Below, piece by piece: positions 8,155 through 17,073 of a stretch of DNA of 64,000 nucleotides. Position 1 is the first letter of the stretch. Each line of letters begins with the position of its first letter. The position numbers were made by a program, and so were the translations under genes. The stretch is from Halosimplex salinum. Its GTDB lineage: Archaea; Halobacteriota; Halobacteria; Halobacteriales; Haloarculaceae. The notes under the pieces are model-generated. The model worked only from the letters and a program-made list of their open reading frames with translations, did not search any database and had not been told where the DNA came from. The stretch is from assembly GCF_003730195.1 (NCBI RefSeq), contig NZ_QWGG01000001.1, positions 434,001-498,000 of the forward strand, given 5' to 3'.

Positions 8155-9138
8155 TCAGTCGTCGGCGACGCGAACCGGCTCGCCGGCCTCCGCGCTCTCG
8201 AACACCGCGTCGAGGACGCGTGCGTGGTTCACGCTCTCCTCGCGGTCGATCCGCGGCGTCTCGCCGCTCGCGACGCAGTCCGCGAAGTGCTCGACCTCCA
8301 GTCGGTAGTGGTCCGCCGGGGCGAACGTCTCGGTGACCTCGCGGCCGTCGACGCCGTAGGTCAGTGAGGTCTCGCCGGCGACGTCCACGTCGAAGGTCGG
8401 TTCGGCGCGGAGCCAGCCGTCGGTCGTCTCGACGCGGTAGTACTGCGTCAGCGGCGTCTCGAAGCCGCACTGGACGCGAGCGCTCGCGCCCGAATCGTAC
8501 TCGAGGACGCCCGCCATCTCCGTGTCGACGCCGCAATCGCGTCCGTCGTGTGTTCGCGCGTACACGCGAGCGGGCTCCCCGAGGAACATGCGCGCGGCGC
8601 TGACGGCGTAGGTGCCCACGTCGAGCACGGACCCGCCGTCGAGGTCGGGGTCGAGGCGGATGTCCTCGGCGCCGTCGGCCATCCTGAACGTGAACGTCGA
8701 CGTGACCGCGCGTACGTCGCCGAGTTCCTCGTCGACGACCTCGGCGGCGCGCTCGGTCAGCGGGTGGAAGCGGTACATGAACGCTTCCATCAGGGTGACG
8801 CCGCGCTCCTCGCAGTAGTCGAAGACCGCCTCCGTCTCCGCGGCGCTCCCGGTGAGGGGCTTCTCGCAGAGGACGTGCAGTCCCGCGTCGGCCGCAGCGC
8901 GGATCCACTCGGCGTGGAGGCCGTTGGGAAGCGGGATGTACACGGCGTCGAGACTGTCGTCGGCGAGCATCGACTCGTACCCCTCGTAGGCGGCGTCGAC
9001 CTCGAACCGGTCGGCGAGAGCCTCGGCGGCCGCGCCGTCACGCGAGGCGACGGCCGCGACCTCGTGGTCGCTCGCGACGATGGCCGGGACGACCGACTCG
9101 GCGCCGATATTCGCCGTACTGATAATTCCGAATCGCAT
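8155..9138 (-). CDS. Gfo/Idh/MocA family sugar dehydrogenase
   Basis: NAD(P)-dependent oxidoreductase of 327 residues. The N-terminal Rossmann region begins MRFGIISTANIGAESVVPAI, and the EKP motif (residues 92-94) that contributes to catalysis is intact. The sequence resembles the haloarchaeal D-xylose dehydrogenase branch and the glucose-fructose oxidoreductase family, so oxidation of an aldose to its lactone is likely. The sugar importer upstream on the chromosome is consistent with this, but the two are separated by a divergent gene. Substrate assignment is inference. Confidence 0.8.
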   Translation of the reverse strand: MRFGIISTANIGAESVVPAIVASDHEVAAVASRDGAAAEALADRFEVDAAYEGYESMLADDSLDAVYIPLPNGLHAEWIRAAADAGLHVLCEKPLTGSAAETEAVFDYCEERGVTLMEAFMYRFHPLTERAAEVVDEELGDVRAVTSTFTFRMADGAEDIRLDPDLDGGSVLDVGTYAVSAARMFLGEPARVYARTHDGRDCGVDTEMAGVLEYDSGASARVQCGFETPLTQYYRVETTDGWLRAEPTFDVDVAGETSLTYGVDGREVTETFAPADHYRLEVEHFADCVASGETPRIDREESVNHARVLDAVFESAEAGEPVRVADD

Positions 9139-9461
9139 AGCCGAGTCGACGTACGGAGCGGCCGTAAAGACCGCGGCCCGTCTGTCCGGTCGGCCTCGAC
9201 GATGCTATACTATGACATACCAGCGCACCGGCATGGGTAGTACTGACCTGTCCGAGGATCAGCGACCGACGCTGGTACGCGCGACGCGCCCGTCGGCATC
9301 GGCTCACGATAGCGAACTCCCGACCGGGAGAGTTTCCGTTGGATAGTGCTGGACCCTCTTGAACGACCGTGACTGTCGATTCTCTGCAGGCTAGTTGCCC
9401 GATTCTCAGTTCCGATTTCCAGACCGAAATGTTAAGGCGGCGTCTCAGACTGCGGTAGGAT
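9139..9461. other. Intergenic region without a supported gene
   Basis: About 320 bp. A 44-codon ATG frame near 9210-9346 has no family resemblance and atypical composition, so I do not call it. The right end (GTTAAG near 9431) may serve as TATA for the short gene at 9462. Confidence 0.4.
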
Positions 9462-9617
9462 ATGACCGACCGACCCGACTCGCTCCCCTGCGACGAAGAC
9501 GACACGCTCTCGAAGCTCGAGACGGCGCTGAAACAGGCCAACGGCATCGACATGCGGGCAGCTATCGAAGGCGCCATCGAGGACCGCAAACGCGAGCTCC
9601 GACAGAACGCGGACTGA
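9462..9617 (+). CDS. Small conserved-looking hypothetical protein
   Basis: A 51-codon frame starting MTDRPDSLPCDEDDTLSKLE and ending in a charged amphipathic helix (GAIEDRKRELRQNAD). Strong acidic codon use like neighbouring real genes, and GTTAAG about 28 nt upstream of the ATG fits a leaderless promoter. Function unknown. The helix-rich content suggests a small interaction or regulatory protein, which is only a guess. Confidence 0.55.
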   Translation: MTDRPDSLPCDEDDTLSKLETALKQANGIDMRAAIEGAIEDRKRELRQNAD

Positions 9618-9706
9618 ATCACCCACCCCCCGGTTCGTGATTCCGGGTAGCGCCACGGCGAGGAAAGTCATCGGACCGTCGACTCGCGATTTCTATTCAC
9701 GATCGG

Positions 9707-10024
9707 TTAGCCGAACACGCCGACCGAGCCGTCACCGAACGCGACGAGAGTCGTGATCCCTATCGCGAGCATCAGGAGACCGAGCGCGACCACGAACACC
9801 GCACCGCCCAGGTTGGCGACGCGATACGCCAGCGAATGGGCCCGGTCGAAATCCTCCCTGTCGGAGAGACGGACGAGGCCGAGGGCGAAGGTGAACGTCG
9901 CACCGAGTGCACCCACTCCGAAGGCTGCTGACCCGCCGAGTACCAGTCCGGCCACGACCGCGAGACTCCCGATCAGTCCCAGACCGAAGCCGACGGCGTA
10001 GACCTGCTTCGCTGCTACCCTCAC
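9707..10024 (-). CDS. Small multi-TM membrane protein
   Basis: A 105-residue protein with hydrophobic segments at about residues 8-30, 33-50 and 70-98, and a short charged loop (LSDREDFDRAHS). No family recognised. Leftward, separated from its neighbours by small intergenic gaps. Confidence 0.6.
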   Translation of the reverse strand: MRVAAKQVYAVGFGLGLIGSLAVVAGLVLGGSAAFGVGALGATFTFALGLVRLSDREDFDRAHSLAYRVANLGGAVFVVALGLLMLAIGITTLVAFGDGSVGVFG

Positions 10025-10114
10025 ACTGAGCCGACACTACACTCACGGCCCGAATATGTCTGTCGGCCATGCGTCGTGCCGGATCGAGCGTTCGGTGAGC
10101 CCTCGGAGTCGAAT

Positions 10115-10288
10115 CGCGGAAGAAGTGCGACGGGCGAGATTTGAACTACGCCCGAGAACCTGCGCCTCCGGCGCAGAACCTCGGTCTACTTCGAATCTCG
10201 GAGCGAATTTGCCACAACTCGGTGTGACGCGGAGACGAGACTCCGCGTCGTCGAGTTGTGGAAAAGTGCGACGGGCGAGATTTGAACT
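10115..10288. repeat. 174-bp direct repeat, copy A, containing tRNA-Gly 3' end fragments
   Basis: Copy A of a long direct repeat whose second copy lies exactly 296 bp away (10411-10584), with only about three mismatches. Both ends carry the last 22-25 bp of the tRNA-Gly gene (T-arm 3' side and acceptor 3' strand; plus-strand GTGCGACGGGCGAGATTTGA) at 10125-10147 and 10266-10288. Inside are two hairpins: CTGCGCC-TCC-GGCGCAG, and a long palindrome bounded by CACAACTCG and CGAGTTGTG. Confidence 0.85.
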
Positions 10289-10410
10289 ACGTCCAGACGT
10301 GCTCGCTCACTCCGTTCGCTGCGCGCGACTGGCATTCTTCAAATCTCTCTCCCGCACACATCCGCTCACGGTAGCGAGCGACACGCAACGCGGTCGCTCG
10401 CGGAGTAGTT

Positions 10411-10584
10411 CGCGGAAGAAGTGCGACGGGCGAGATTTGAACCACGCCCGAGAACCTGCGCCTCCGGCGCAGAACCTCGGTCTACTTCAAATCTCGGAGC
10501 GAATTTACCACAACTCGGTGTGACGCGGAGACGAGACTCCGCGTCGTCGAGTTGTGGAAAAGTGCGACGGGCGAGATTTGAACT
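10411..10584. repeat. 174-bp direct repeat, copy B, reaching into tRNA-Gly
   Basis: Copy B of the repeat. Its right end is the 3' end of the intact tRNA-Gly gene (10563-10584) and its left end is another tRNA 3' fragment at 10421-10443. Together with copy A this gives four copies of the tRNA 3' terminus, three without the rest of the tRNA. This is what repeated site-specific integration or recombination at a tRNA 3' end leaves. No integrase gene is visible in the window. Confidence 0.85.
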
Positions 10585-10633
10585 CGCGTTAGGACCGTGG
10601 CAGGGTCCTGTGATACCACTACACCACCGTCGC
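10563..10633 (-). tRNA. tRNA-Gly (GCC)
   Basis: A 71-nt minus-strand tRNA. Acceptor stem GCGACGG pairs with CCGTCGC, discriminator A. Anticodon stem GGACC/GGTCC encloses loop CTGCCAC, giving anticodon GCC. The T-arm contains GTTCAAATC. No intron and no encoded CCA. A possible TATA (TTTTATC, minus strand, 10697-10703) lies upstream. The gene's 3' end is duplicated three more times downstream. Confidence 0.95.
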
Positions 10634-10954
10634 ATGCTCGCTCGGCGCCTGCCGGGGTCACCGGCGCGCCTACAGTAATATCGACTGGCGGAAAGGGATA
10701 AAAGACTTCCGAAACAGTCGAAGGGGCGGCCGTGACGACCGCGCCCCCTGTCGATTTGATTCGCCGATCGCTATCACGTCCCACCCCCTCGGCTCGACCG
10801 AAACGCCCAGCCCCAGTACTCGACGACCGTCCGTTCCTGATCAGGACCCGGTCGGTGACGAAGGACTCCGCGGACTCGTGCGCGAGACCCGCGTGCGGGG
10901 GCGGCATCGTGGTCACCACTATTTTCCGGCTGGCGGGCGGCAGTCGTACGCGAT
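10634..10954. other. Intergenic region between tRNA-Gly and the zinc-finger ORF
   Basis: About 320 bp. The left part holds the tRNA promoter. The right part has an AT-rich CTATTTTCC near 10919-10926, about 30 nt before the ATG at 10955, a plausible promoter. Long frames on either strand here look like non-coding shadow frames. Confidence 0.4.
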
Positions 10955-11077
10955 ATGCCCGGCGACCCGATCATGTGTCCCGTCTGTGGATGGACCGGCC
11001 AGCCGAACAAACTCGACGCCGGAGAGGGCCGCGGTGCCTGCCCGGTCTGTGACGAACCGATCCCGTCTCACGACTGA
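10955..11077 (+). CDS. Small CPxC zinc-finger protein
   Basis: A 40-residue frame with two CPVC knuckles (residues 8-11 and 30-33; CPVCGWTG and CPVCDEPIP) separated by 18 residues, an arrangement that can coordinate one zinc ion. Small CPxCG zinc-finger proteins are numerous in haloarchaea and several have been tied to regulation. The role of this one is unknown. The start ATG sits about 30 nt after a TATA-like CTATTTTCC, fitting a leaderless mRNA. Confidence 0.65.
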   Translation: MPGDPIMCPVCGWTGQPNKLDAGEGRGACPVCDEPIPSHD

Positions 11078-11236
11078 CGATCGGTGCGTCCGCCCGCGAT
11101 CCCGAGTACCGTCGACCGCTTCGCGCGCGAGCGGTGTCGGTGTCCGGGTACCAGCTGGAAACCTACCCGCGAGTATCACGTCGCTTCGGACGGTGTATGT
11201 GTGAACGATGGCCATGTGAAGGCCTCTCCTCCGCGC

Positions 11237-11259
11237 GTGTGAAGCGCGCTTTTTTTAAG
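11237..11259 (+). promoter_or_regulatory. Promoter of the ribosomal super-operon
   Basis: A T-rich TATA element (TTTTTTTAAG, about 11250-11260) directly follows a GC inverted repeat (GCGCGTGTGAAGCGCGC). Transcription would start about 25 nt further on, giving a leader of about 30 nt before the SPOUT gene ATG at 11316. No other strong promoter is seen before secY. Confidence 0.55.
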
Positions 11260-11315
11260 GGTGGGCTGGGGATGTATCGCTACAGTCTAGTGGCGCGGCG
11301 TGGAAGCGTCACGGC

Positions 11316-12221
11316 ATGACCACCAGTGTGCTCGTGCCGGCATCCCTCACCCGGGAAGCCGAGGACAAACGCGAGGCGACTCGCAAGATCGGTTACGTGG
11401 CCCGCGCGGCCACGGTCTTCCGGGTGGACCGCCTGACGGTCTACGACGACCCAGACGGGGTCGAAAAGAGAGGTGCCGGGTTCGTCAAAACGGTGTTGCA
11501 GTACGCCGCCACACCCCCCTACCTCCGAAAGGAGGTATGGGACAGGCGGGACGAACTGGAGTACGCTGGGGTCCTGCCGGCGCTCCGCGTCCGTTCACGG
11601 ACCGGCTCCGGTTCTGACGAATCGGGGTCGTTAAGACAGGGAATCGTGACCGAGGTCGGTGCTGATGGACGCGTACGGGTCAATTGCGGCCTGCAACACC
11701 CAGTCTCCCTCCCCGTCCCTTCCGATATGGAGGTGGGTGAGGGGGAGCGCGTCTCCGTCAGGGTCTCTTCGCGACGACCGGTTCGGGCGAAACTCGTCGA
11801 CGAGCCCGCGGCAGGGTTCGTCGTCGACGCCGCGAACCTACACGACGCACTCGCGCGGCCCGACGCCGGGCTGACCATCGCAGCCTCTCGCTACGGCGAG
11901 GAGCTGACCGTCACGAAGCTCGACCAGCTGGTCGAACGGCTTCGTGGCGGGACAGATGGCGGCGACGGGGCGGGCGGATCCGACGACACTGACGCACCCC
12001 TCGACGAGGCGGCCGACGACGACCACCTGACGGTGGCGTTCGGCGCGCCGGAGCGGGGGCTGCCCGCTATCCTCGACGAGGACCCGAACACCGTCGCGGC
12101 GGAGACAGGCGACGAAAGGTTCGACCTCTGGCTGAATACGGTTCCAGACCAGGGAAGCGAGGTCGTGCGAACGGAAGAAGCGGTGTTCGCCACGCTCGCT
12201 CCCCTCAGGCTGACGAGGTAA
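11316..12221 (+). CDS. SPOUT-family RNA methyltransferase (DUF171/C9orf114 type)
   Basis: Putative SAM-dependent RNA methyltransferase of 301 residues, starting MTTSVLVPASLTREAEDKRE. The core features of the family are visible: the N-terminal VLVPASL strand, RAATVFRVDRLTVYDDP, and the C-terminal trefoil-knot region near LTVAFGAPERGLPAIL followed by LNTVPDQGSEVVRTEEA. An OB-like domain interrupts the two halves, as usual in this family. It opens the ribosomal protein operon, 5 bp before rpl3, a position conserved in haloarchaea and consistent with rRNA modification. The exact target is unknown. Confidence 0.85.
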   Translation: MTTSVLVPASLTREAEDKREATRKIGYVARAATVFRVDRLTVYDDPDGVEKRGAGFVKTVLQYAATPPYLRKEVWDRRDELEYAGVLPALRVRSRTGSGSDESGSLRQGIVTEVGADGRVRVNCGLQHPVSLPVPSDMEVGEGERVSVRVSSRRPVRAKLVDEPAAGFVVDAANLHDALARPDAGLTIAASRYGEELTVTKLDQLVERLRGGTDGGDGAGGSDDTDAPLDEAADDDHLTVAFGAPERGLPAILDEDPNTVAAETGDERFDLWLNTVPDQGSEVVRTEEAVFATLAPLRLTR

Positions 12222-12226
12222 GACAA

Positions 12227-13276
12227 ATGCCAGGAAAGCACAGACCACGCAAAGGCTCGCTGGGCTTCGGCCCGCGTACGCGAGCGGCTAGTGAGACTCC
12301 GCGCTTCAACACGTGGCCCGACGACGAGGGCCAGCCGGGTCTCCAGGGCTTCGCCGGATACAAGGCCGGCATGACACACGTCGTGCTGATCAACGACGAG
12401 CCCGACTCCCCCCGAGAGGGGATGGAGACGACCGTCCCGGTGACGGTCGTCGAGACGCCGCCGATGCGCGCGGTCGCACTCCGAGCCTACGAAGACACGC
12501 CGTACGGCCAGCGTCCCCTCACGGAAGTGTGGGCCGACGAGTTCCACGGGGAGCTCGACCGCGCCCTCGACGTCCCGGAGGAGCACGACGCTGACGCCGC
12601 AGAGGAACAGATCCGCGAAGCACACGACGCCGGCGACCTCGGAGACGTGCGCGTCATCACGCACACCGTCCCGAGCGACGTCCCCGGCGTCCCGCGCAAG
12701 AAACCCGACGTCATGGAGACCCGGGTCGGCGGCGGCTCGCTCGGCGAGCGCCTCGACTTCGGGCTCGACCTCGTCGCCGACGGCGGCGAGCACTCGATGA
12801 CCGACGTGTTCCGCGCCGGCGAGTACGCCGACGTGGCCGCGGTCACCAAGGGGAAAGGGACGCAGGGTCCCGTCAAGCGCTGGGGCGTCCAGAAGCGGAA
12901 AGGCAAACACGCCCGCCAGGGCTGGCGCCGCCGCATCGGGAACCTCGGTCCGTGGAACCCCTCGCGTGTGCGCTCGACGGTCCCCCAGCAGGGGCAGACC
13001 GGCTACCACCAGCGCACCGAACTGAACAAGCGACTCATCGACATCGGCGAGGGGTCGGAGCCGACCGTCGAGGGCGGCTTCGTCAACTACGGCGAGGTCG
13101 ACGGGCCGTACACGCTCGTCAAGGGCTCGGTGCCCGGCCCGGACCAGCGCGTCGTGCGCCTCCGGCCGGCCGTCCGACCCGGTGACCAGCCCCGTCTGGA
13201 CCCCGAGGTTCGCTACGTCTCGAACCAGTCCAACCAGGGCGGTCGCGGGCGTGCCGCGACATCACAGGAGGACTAA
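12227..13276 (+). CDS. rpl3: Large-subunit ribosomal protein uL3
   Basis: uL3, 349 residues, begins MPGKHRPRKGSLGFGPR, the usual archaeal/eukaryotic start. It binds 23S rRNA near the peptidyl transferase centre. The central extension KGKGTQGPVKRWGVQKRK, which reaches into the rRNA core, is intact. The rest is enriched in Asp and Glu, as expected for high-salt cytoplasm. The acidic insert EEHDADAAEEQIREAHD (about residues 120-136) is of haloarchaeal type. The gene is second in the operon. Confidence 0.97.
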   Translation: MPGKHRPRKGSLGFGPRTRAASETPRFNTWPDDEGQPGLQGFAGYKAGMTHVVLINDEPDSPREGMETTVPVTVVETPPMRAVALRAYEDTPYGQRPLTEVWADEFHGELDRALDVPEEHDADAAEEQIREAHDAGDLGDVRVITHTVPSDVPGVPRKKPDVMETRVGGGSLGERLDFGLDLVADGGEHSMTDVFRAGEYADVAAVTKGKGTQGPVKRWGVQKRKGKHARQGWRRRIGNLGPWNPSRVRSTVPQQGQTGYHQRTELNKRLIDIGEGSEPTVEGGFVNYGEVDGPYTLVKGSVPGPDQRVVRLRPAVRPGDQPRLDPEVRYVSNQSNQGGRGRAATSQED

Positions 13277-13279
13277 CGC

Positions 13280-14023
13280 ATGGAAACAACAGTACTCGAC
13301 CTGGACGGCGACGACGCCGGGGGCATCGACCTCCCCGACGTCTTCGAGACGGAGTACCGACCGGACGTCGTCCGGCGGGCCGTCGTCGCCGCGCAGGCCA
13401 ACCGCAAGCAGGACTACGGTAGCGACGACTACGCGGGGCTCCGCACGCCCGCCGAGTCCCAGGGCAGTGGCCGCGGCATGGCTCACGTCCCCCGGGAGAA
13501 CGGCCAGGGCGCGCGCGTCCCGCAGACCGTCGGCGGTCGCCGTGCGCACCCGCCGAAAGCGGAGAAGGACCGCGGGCTCGACCTCAACACGAAAGAGAAG
13601 AAGCTCGCCGTCCGCTCGGCCATCGCGGCCACGACGGACGAGGAGGTCGTGCGCGAGCGCGGCCACGAGTTCGCGGACGACGTCGTGCTCCCGCTGGTCG
13701 TCTCCGACGACTTCGAGGACCTCGTGAAGACCCAGGAGGTCGTCGACGTGCTGGAGACGCTCGGCATCGACGACGACGTCGAACGCGCCGAGGAGGCGAC
13801 GGTTCGCGCCGGTCGCGGGACGACCCGCGGTCGGAAGTACAACCGCGCCACCTCCGTGCTCTTCGTGACGAGCGAGGAGCCGTCGAAGGCAGCCCGCAAC
13901 CTCGCGGGCGCCGACGTGACGACCGCACGCGAGGTCAACGCGGAGGACCTGGCGCCCGGCGGCGAAGCCGGTCGCCTCACGGTCTGGACCGAGTCCGCCG
14001 TCGAGGAGGTGTCCGATCGATGA
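13280..14023 (+). CDS. rpl4: Large-subunit ribosomal protein uL4
   Basis: uL4, 247 residues. The extended loop that lines the exit tunnel is recognisable at about residues 60-95 (GSGRGMAHVPRENGQGARVP and the following GGRRAHPPKAEKDRG). The ending overlaps rpl23 by 4 nt. It starts 3 bp after rpl3. The gene is of archaeal type with the acidic substitutions expected. Confidence 0.97.
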   Translation: METTVLDLDGDDAGGIDLPDVFETEYRPDVVRRAVVAAQANRKQDYGSDDYAGLRTPAESQGSGRGMAHVPRENGQGARVPQTVGGRRAHPPKAEKDRGLDLNTKEKKLAVRSAIAATTDEEVVRERGHEFADDVVLPLVVSDDFEDLVKTQEVVDVLETLGIDDDVERAEEATVRAGRGTTRGRKYNRATSVLFVTSEEPSKAARNLAGADVTTAREVNAEDLAPGGEAGRLTVWTESAVEEVSDR

Positions 14024-14274
14024 ACTCGATCATCAAGCACCCGACGATGACGGAGAAGGCGATGGACGACCTGGACTTCCAGAACAAGCTCCAGTTCGTC
14101 GTCGCCGGTGACGCGAGCAAGCCGGAGATCGCCGACGCCGTCTCCGAGCAGTTCGACGTGACCGTCGTCGACGTGACGACGCAGGTCAAGCCGAACGGCG
14201 AGAAGAAGGCGTACGTCAAACTCTCCGAAGACGACGAGGCCGAGGACGTGGCCTCGAGGATCGGGGTGTTCTAA
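14020..14274 (+). CDS. rpl23: Large-subunit ribosomal protein uL23
   Basis: uL23, 84 residues, compact archaeal form starting MNSIIKHPTMTEKAMDDLDF. It sits at the tunnel exit, where it contributes to docking of SRP and the Sec translocon. The ATG overlaps the stop codon of rpl4 (ATGA), indicating coupled translation. Confidence 0.97.
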   Translation: MNSIIKHPTMTEKAMDDLDFQNKLQFVVAGDASKPEIADAVSEQFDVTVVDVTTQVKPNGEKKAYVKLSEDDEAEDVASRIGVF

Positions 14275-14276
14275 CG

Positions 14277-14996
14277 ATGGGACGACGAATTCAGGGACAA
14301 CGGCGCGGTCGCGGGACATCGACGTTCCGAGCGCCGTCGCACCGTTACAAGGCAGAGCTCTCGCACCGGAAGGTCGAAGACGGCGACGTGATCGACGGGA
14401 CCGTCGTGGACATCGAACACGACCCGGCCCGCTCGGCGCCGATCGCGGCCATCGAGTTCGAGGACGGCGACCAGCGCCTCGTCCTCGCCCCCGAGGGCGT
14501 GGGCGTCGGCGACCGCATCCAGGTCGGCGTCAGCGCAGAGATCGCGCCCGGGAACACGCTCCCGCTCGCGGAGATCCCGGAAGGGATCCCGGTGTGCAAC
14601 GTCGAGGCCAACCCCGGCGACGGCGGGAAGTTCGCCCGCGCGTCCGGTGTCAACGCCCAGCTGCTCACCCACGACCGCAAGGTCGCGGTCGTGAAGCTGC
14701 CCTCGGGCGAGATGAAGCGTCTCGACCCCGAGTGCCGGGCGACGATCGGCGTGGTGGCCGGCGGTGGCCGCACGGAGAAGCCGATGGTCAAGGCCGGCAA
14801 CATGCACCACAAGATGAAAGCGCGAGGGTCCAAGTACCCGACCGTTCGTGGTGTCGCGATGAACGCTGTCGACCACCCCTTCGGTGGCGGTGGGCGCCAG
14901 CACCCCGGCAAACCGAAATCCGTCTCGCGGAACGCTCCGCCGGGCCGGAAGGTCGGGGACATCTCCTCGCGCCGTACGGGCCGAGGTGGTAACTAA
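14277..14996 (+). CDS. rpl2: Large-subunit ribosomal protein uL2
   Basis: uL2, 239 residues, required for subunit association and peptidyl transferase centre assembly. Conserved C-terminal signatures are present: [16 protein letters not shown] around residues 190-205, with the conserved histidine, then [15 protein letters not shown]. The start [20 protein letters not shown] is the archaeal one. It begins 2 bp after rpl23 and its stop overlaps the rps19 start by one nucleotide. Confidence 0.97.
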   Translation: MGRRIQGQRRGRGTSTFRAPSHRYKAELSHRKVEDGDVIDGTVVDIEHDPARSAPIAAIEFEDGDQRLVLAPEGVGVGDRIQVGVSAEIAPGNTLPLAEIPEGIPVCNVEANPGDGGKFARASGVNAQLLTHDRKVAVVKLPSGEMKRLDPECRATIGVVAGGGRTEKPMVKAGNMHHKMKARGSKYPTVRGVAMNAVDHPFGGGGRQHPGKPKSVSRNAPPGRKVGDISSRRTGRGGN

Positions 14997-15418
14997 TGAG
15001 TTCGGAATACCAGATCGGCCACGAAGGTGAGTTCACCTACCGTGGTCACACGCTCGACGAGCTGCAGGACATGAGCCTGGAGGACGTCGCGGAACTGCTC
15101 CCCGCTCGACAGCGGCGAAGTATCAAGCGCGGGCTCTCGGTCGAGAAGCAGAAGCTGCTCGACGAGGCGCGCGAAGCAGACGAGGAGGAGACGGCCAACG
15201 ACCCGATCCGGACGCACCTGCGGGACATGCCGATCGTCCCGGAGATGGTCGGGATCACGTTCGCCGTCTACACCGGTCAGAGCTTCGAGCGCGTCGCGGT
15301 CGAGCCGGAGATGCTCGGTCACTACCTGGGCGAGTTCCAGCTGACACGCACGTCGGTCGAACACGGCCAGGCCGGTATCGGGGCCACGCGCTCCTCGAAG
15401 TTCGTACCGCTCAAATAA
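14996..15418 (+). CDS. rps19: Small-subunit ribosomal protein uS19
   Basis: uS19, 140 residues, located in the head of the 30S subunit near the A-site finger. The archaeal N-terminal extension ([20 protein letters not shown]) precedes the conserved core with [16 protein letters not shown] and the C-terminal [20 protein letters not shown]. The start overlaps the rpl2 stop (TAATG). Confidence 0.96.
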   Translation: MSSEYQIGHEGEFTYRGHTLDELQDMSLEDVAELLPARQRRSIKRGLSVEKQKLLDEAREADEEETANDPIRTHLRDMPIVPEMVGITFAVYTGQSFERVAVEPEMLGHYLGEFQLTRTSVEHGQAGIGATRSSKFVPLK

Positions 15419-15419
15419 C

Positions 15420-15881
15420 ATGGGAATCAGCTACTCAGTCGACGCAGACCCGGAGACCACGGCGAAAGCGATGCTTCGGGAGCGTCAGATGAGCCACAAG
15501 CACAGCAAGGCCATCGCCCGCGAGATCAAGGGGAAGACGGCCGGCGAGGCCGTCGACTACCTGCAGGCGGTCATCGACGAGGAGCAGTCGGTGCCGTTCC
15601 GCCAGCACAACTCGGGCGTCGGTCATCGAAACGACATCGACGGCTGGGACGCCGGCCGCTACCCGGAGAAGGCCAGCAAGGGCTTCCTCGACCTGCTCGA
15701 GAACGCAGTCGGTAACGCGGACGAGCAGGGCTTCGAGGGCGAGGCGATGCAGATCAAGCACGTCGCCGCCCACAAGGTCGGCGAACAGCAGGGTCGCAAG
15801 CCCCGCGCGATGGGTCGTGCGAGCCCCTGGAACACGCCGCAGGTCGACGTCGAACTCATCCTCGAGGAGGTCGAGGAGTAA
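15420..15881 (+). CDS. rpl22: Large-subunit ribosomal protein uL22
   Basis: uL22, 153 residues, beginning MGISYSVDADPETTAKAML. It contributes to the tunnel constriction through a long beta hairpin, visible near EQQGRKPRAMGRASPWNTP. The insertion with HRNDIDGWDAGRYPEKAS is typical of archaea and eukaryotes. It follows rps19 by one base and overlaps the rps3 start. Confidence 0.96.
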   Translation: MGISYSVDADPETTAKAMLRERQMSHKHSKAIAREIKGKTAGEAVDYLQAVIDEEQSVPFRQHNSGVGHRNDIDGWDAGRYPEKASKGFLDLLENAVGNADEQGFEGEAMQIKHVAAHKVGEQQGRKPRAMGRASPWNTPQVDVELILEEVEE

Positions 15882-16861
15882 TGGCCGACGAACAGCAGTT
15901 CATCGAGGACGGCCTCCAGCGGACCCAGATCGACGAGTTCTTCGGCGACGAACTGGGCCGTGCGGGCTACGGCGGCATGGAAGTCGCCAAGACCCCGATG
16001 GGCACGCAGATCGTCCTGAAAGCCGAGAAACCCGGTATGGTCATCGGCAAGGGCGGGAAGAACATCCGCAAGATCACGACGGAGCTCGAGGAGCGGTTCA
16101 ACCTCGAGGACCCGCAGGTCGACGTCCAGGAAGTCGACGAGCCGGACCTCAACGCCCGGATCGTCGCCGACCGACTGGCCAACGCGCTCGAGCGTGGCTG
16201 GTACTTCCGCAAGGCGGGCCACACCACGATCGACCGGATCATGGAGTCCGGCGCGAAGGGCGCCGAGATCGTCCTCTCCGGGAAGGTCACGGGTGCGCGC
16301 TCGCGCGTCGAGAAGTTCAACCGCGGGTACATCAAGCACAACGGCGAACCGGCCGAGGAGATCGTCGACCACGGTATCGGTACCGCGGTCATGAAGCTCG
16401 GCACCATCGGGGTGCAGGTCAAGATCATCCCGCCCGAGGCCGAACTCCCCGACGACTTCGAGGTCTACGAGGACATGGAAGTCGAGGATTACGTCGCCGA
16501 CGTCAGCGACGAGTCCGTCGAGGAACTCCTCGAAGGCGAGCCCGAGGACGGCGAGGCCGCCGAGGCCGAATCGGAGTCCGACGAGGAGTCGGCCGAAGAC
16601 GCCGAGGTCGACGAGGAAGTCGTCGAAGAAGTCGTCGAAGAGGAAGACGACGTGGACGTGCCCGAGAGCGAGGAGATCGAGGACGAACTCGAAGACCTCG
16701 ACGAGGCCGTCGACGAGGAACTCGACGAGGAGACCGAGGCGGAAGCCGAGGAGCTCATGGACGAGATGGAGGAGGCGGACGAGGACTCGAAGGCCGACGC
16801 GGCCGACGAGGAATCCGAGGCCGACGCCGACGCGGACGAAGAGGAGGGTGACGACGAATGA
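15881..16861 (+). CDS. rps3: Small-subunit ribosomal protein uS3 with long acidic tail
   Basis: uS3, 326 residues. The KH-domain core is clear, with the [11 protein letters not shown] motif near residues 53-63 and [18 protein letters not shown] in the second domain. From about residue 208 onward the protein is an extremely acidic tail of about 115 residues, nearly all Glu, Asp, Ala and Ser. Such tails are known in haloarchaeal S3; this one looks long. The codon pattern of the tail is repetitive (GAGGAC, GTCGAC). It overlaps rpl29 by 4 nt. Confidence 0.96.
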   Translation: MADEQQFIEDGLQRTQIDEFFGDELGRAGYGGMEVAKTPMGTQIVLKAEKPGMVIGKGGKNIRKITTELEERFNLEDPQVDVQEVDEPDLNARIVADRLANALERGWYFRKAGHTTIDRIMESGAKGAEIVLSGKVTGARSRVEKFNRGYIKHNGEPAEEIVDHGIGTAVMKLGTIGVQVKIIPPEAELPDDFEVYEDMEVEDYVADVSDESVEELLEGEPEDGEAAEAESESDEESAEDAEVDEEVVEEVVEEEDDVDVPESEEIEDELEDLDEAVDEELDEETEAEAEELMDEMEEADEDSKADAADEESEADADADEEEGDDE

Positions 16862-17073
16862 CCGTCCTCTACACCGAGGAGATCCGCGACATGACGCCGC
16901 CCGAACGCGAGGCGGAACTCGAAGAGCTCGAGACCGAACTCCTGAACGACCGCGCGGTGAAGGCGGCCGGTGGCGCCCCGGAGAACCCGGGTCGCATCAA
17001 GGAGCTCCGCAAGGCCATCGCGCGGATCAAGACGATCCAGCGGGAAGAAGGCGACCTCGAGGAGTCTGAGTGA
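16858..17073 (+). CDS. rpl29: Large-subunit ribosomal protein uL29
   Basis: uL29, 71 residues, a two-helix protein near the tunnel exit. Recognisable from the start [20 protein letters not shown] and the core [19 protein letters not shown], which matches the family helix. It overlaps rps3 by 4 nt and the RNase P gene by 1 nt. Confidence 0.95.
   Translation: MTVLYTEEIRDMTPPEREAELEELETELLNDRAVKAAGGAPENPGRIKELRKAIARIKTIQREEGDLEESE

Noticed and set aside
9080..9346. Frame with a 44-codon ATG segment (MTYQRTGMGSTDLSEDQ)
   Set aside because: Short, no promoter, composition not typical of genes here; kept as intergenic.
10056..10523. 155-codon frame across the tRNA-Gly repeats
   Set aside because: Encodes the repeat unit and a tRNA fragment; composition is non-coding and the repetition follows the DNA repeat, not a protein repeat.
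10732..11204. Overlapping frames of 78-108 codons near the small zinc-finger gene
   Set aside because: No homology signal or promoter agreement; only the CPVC/CPVC frame at 10955 has gene-like features.
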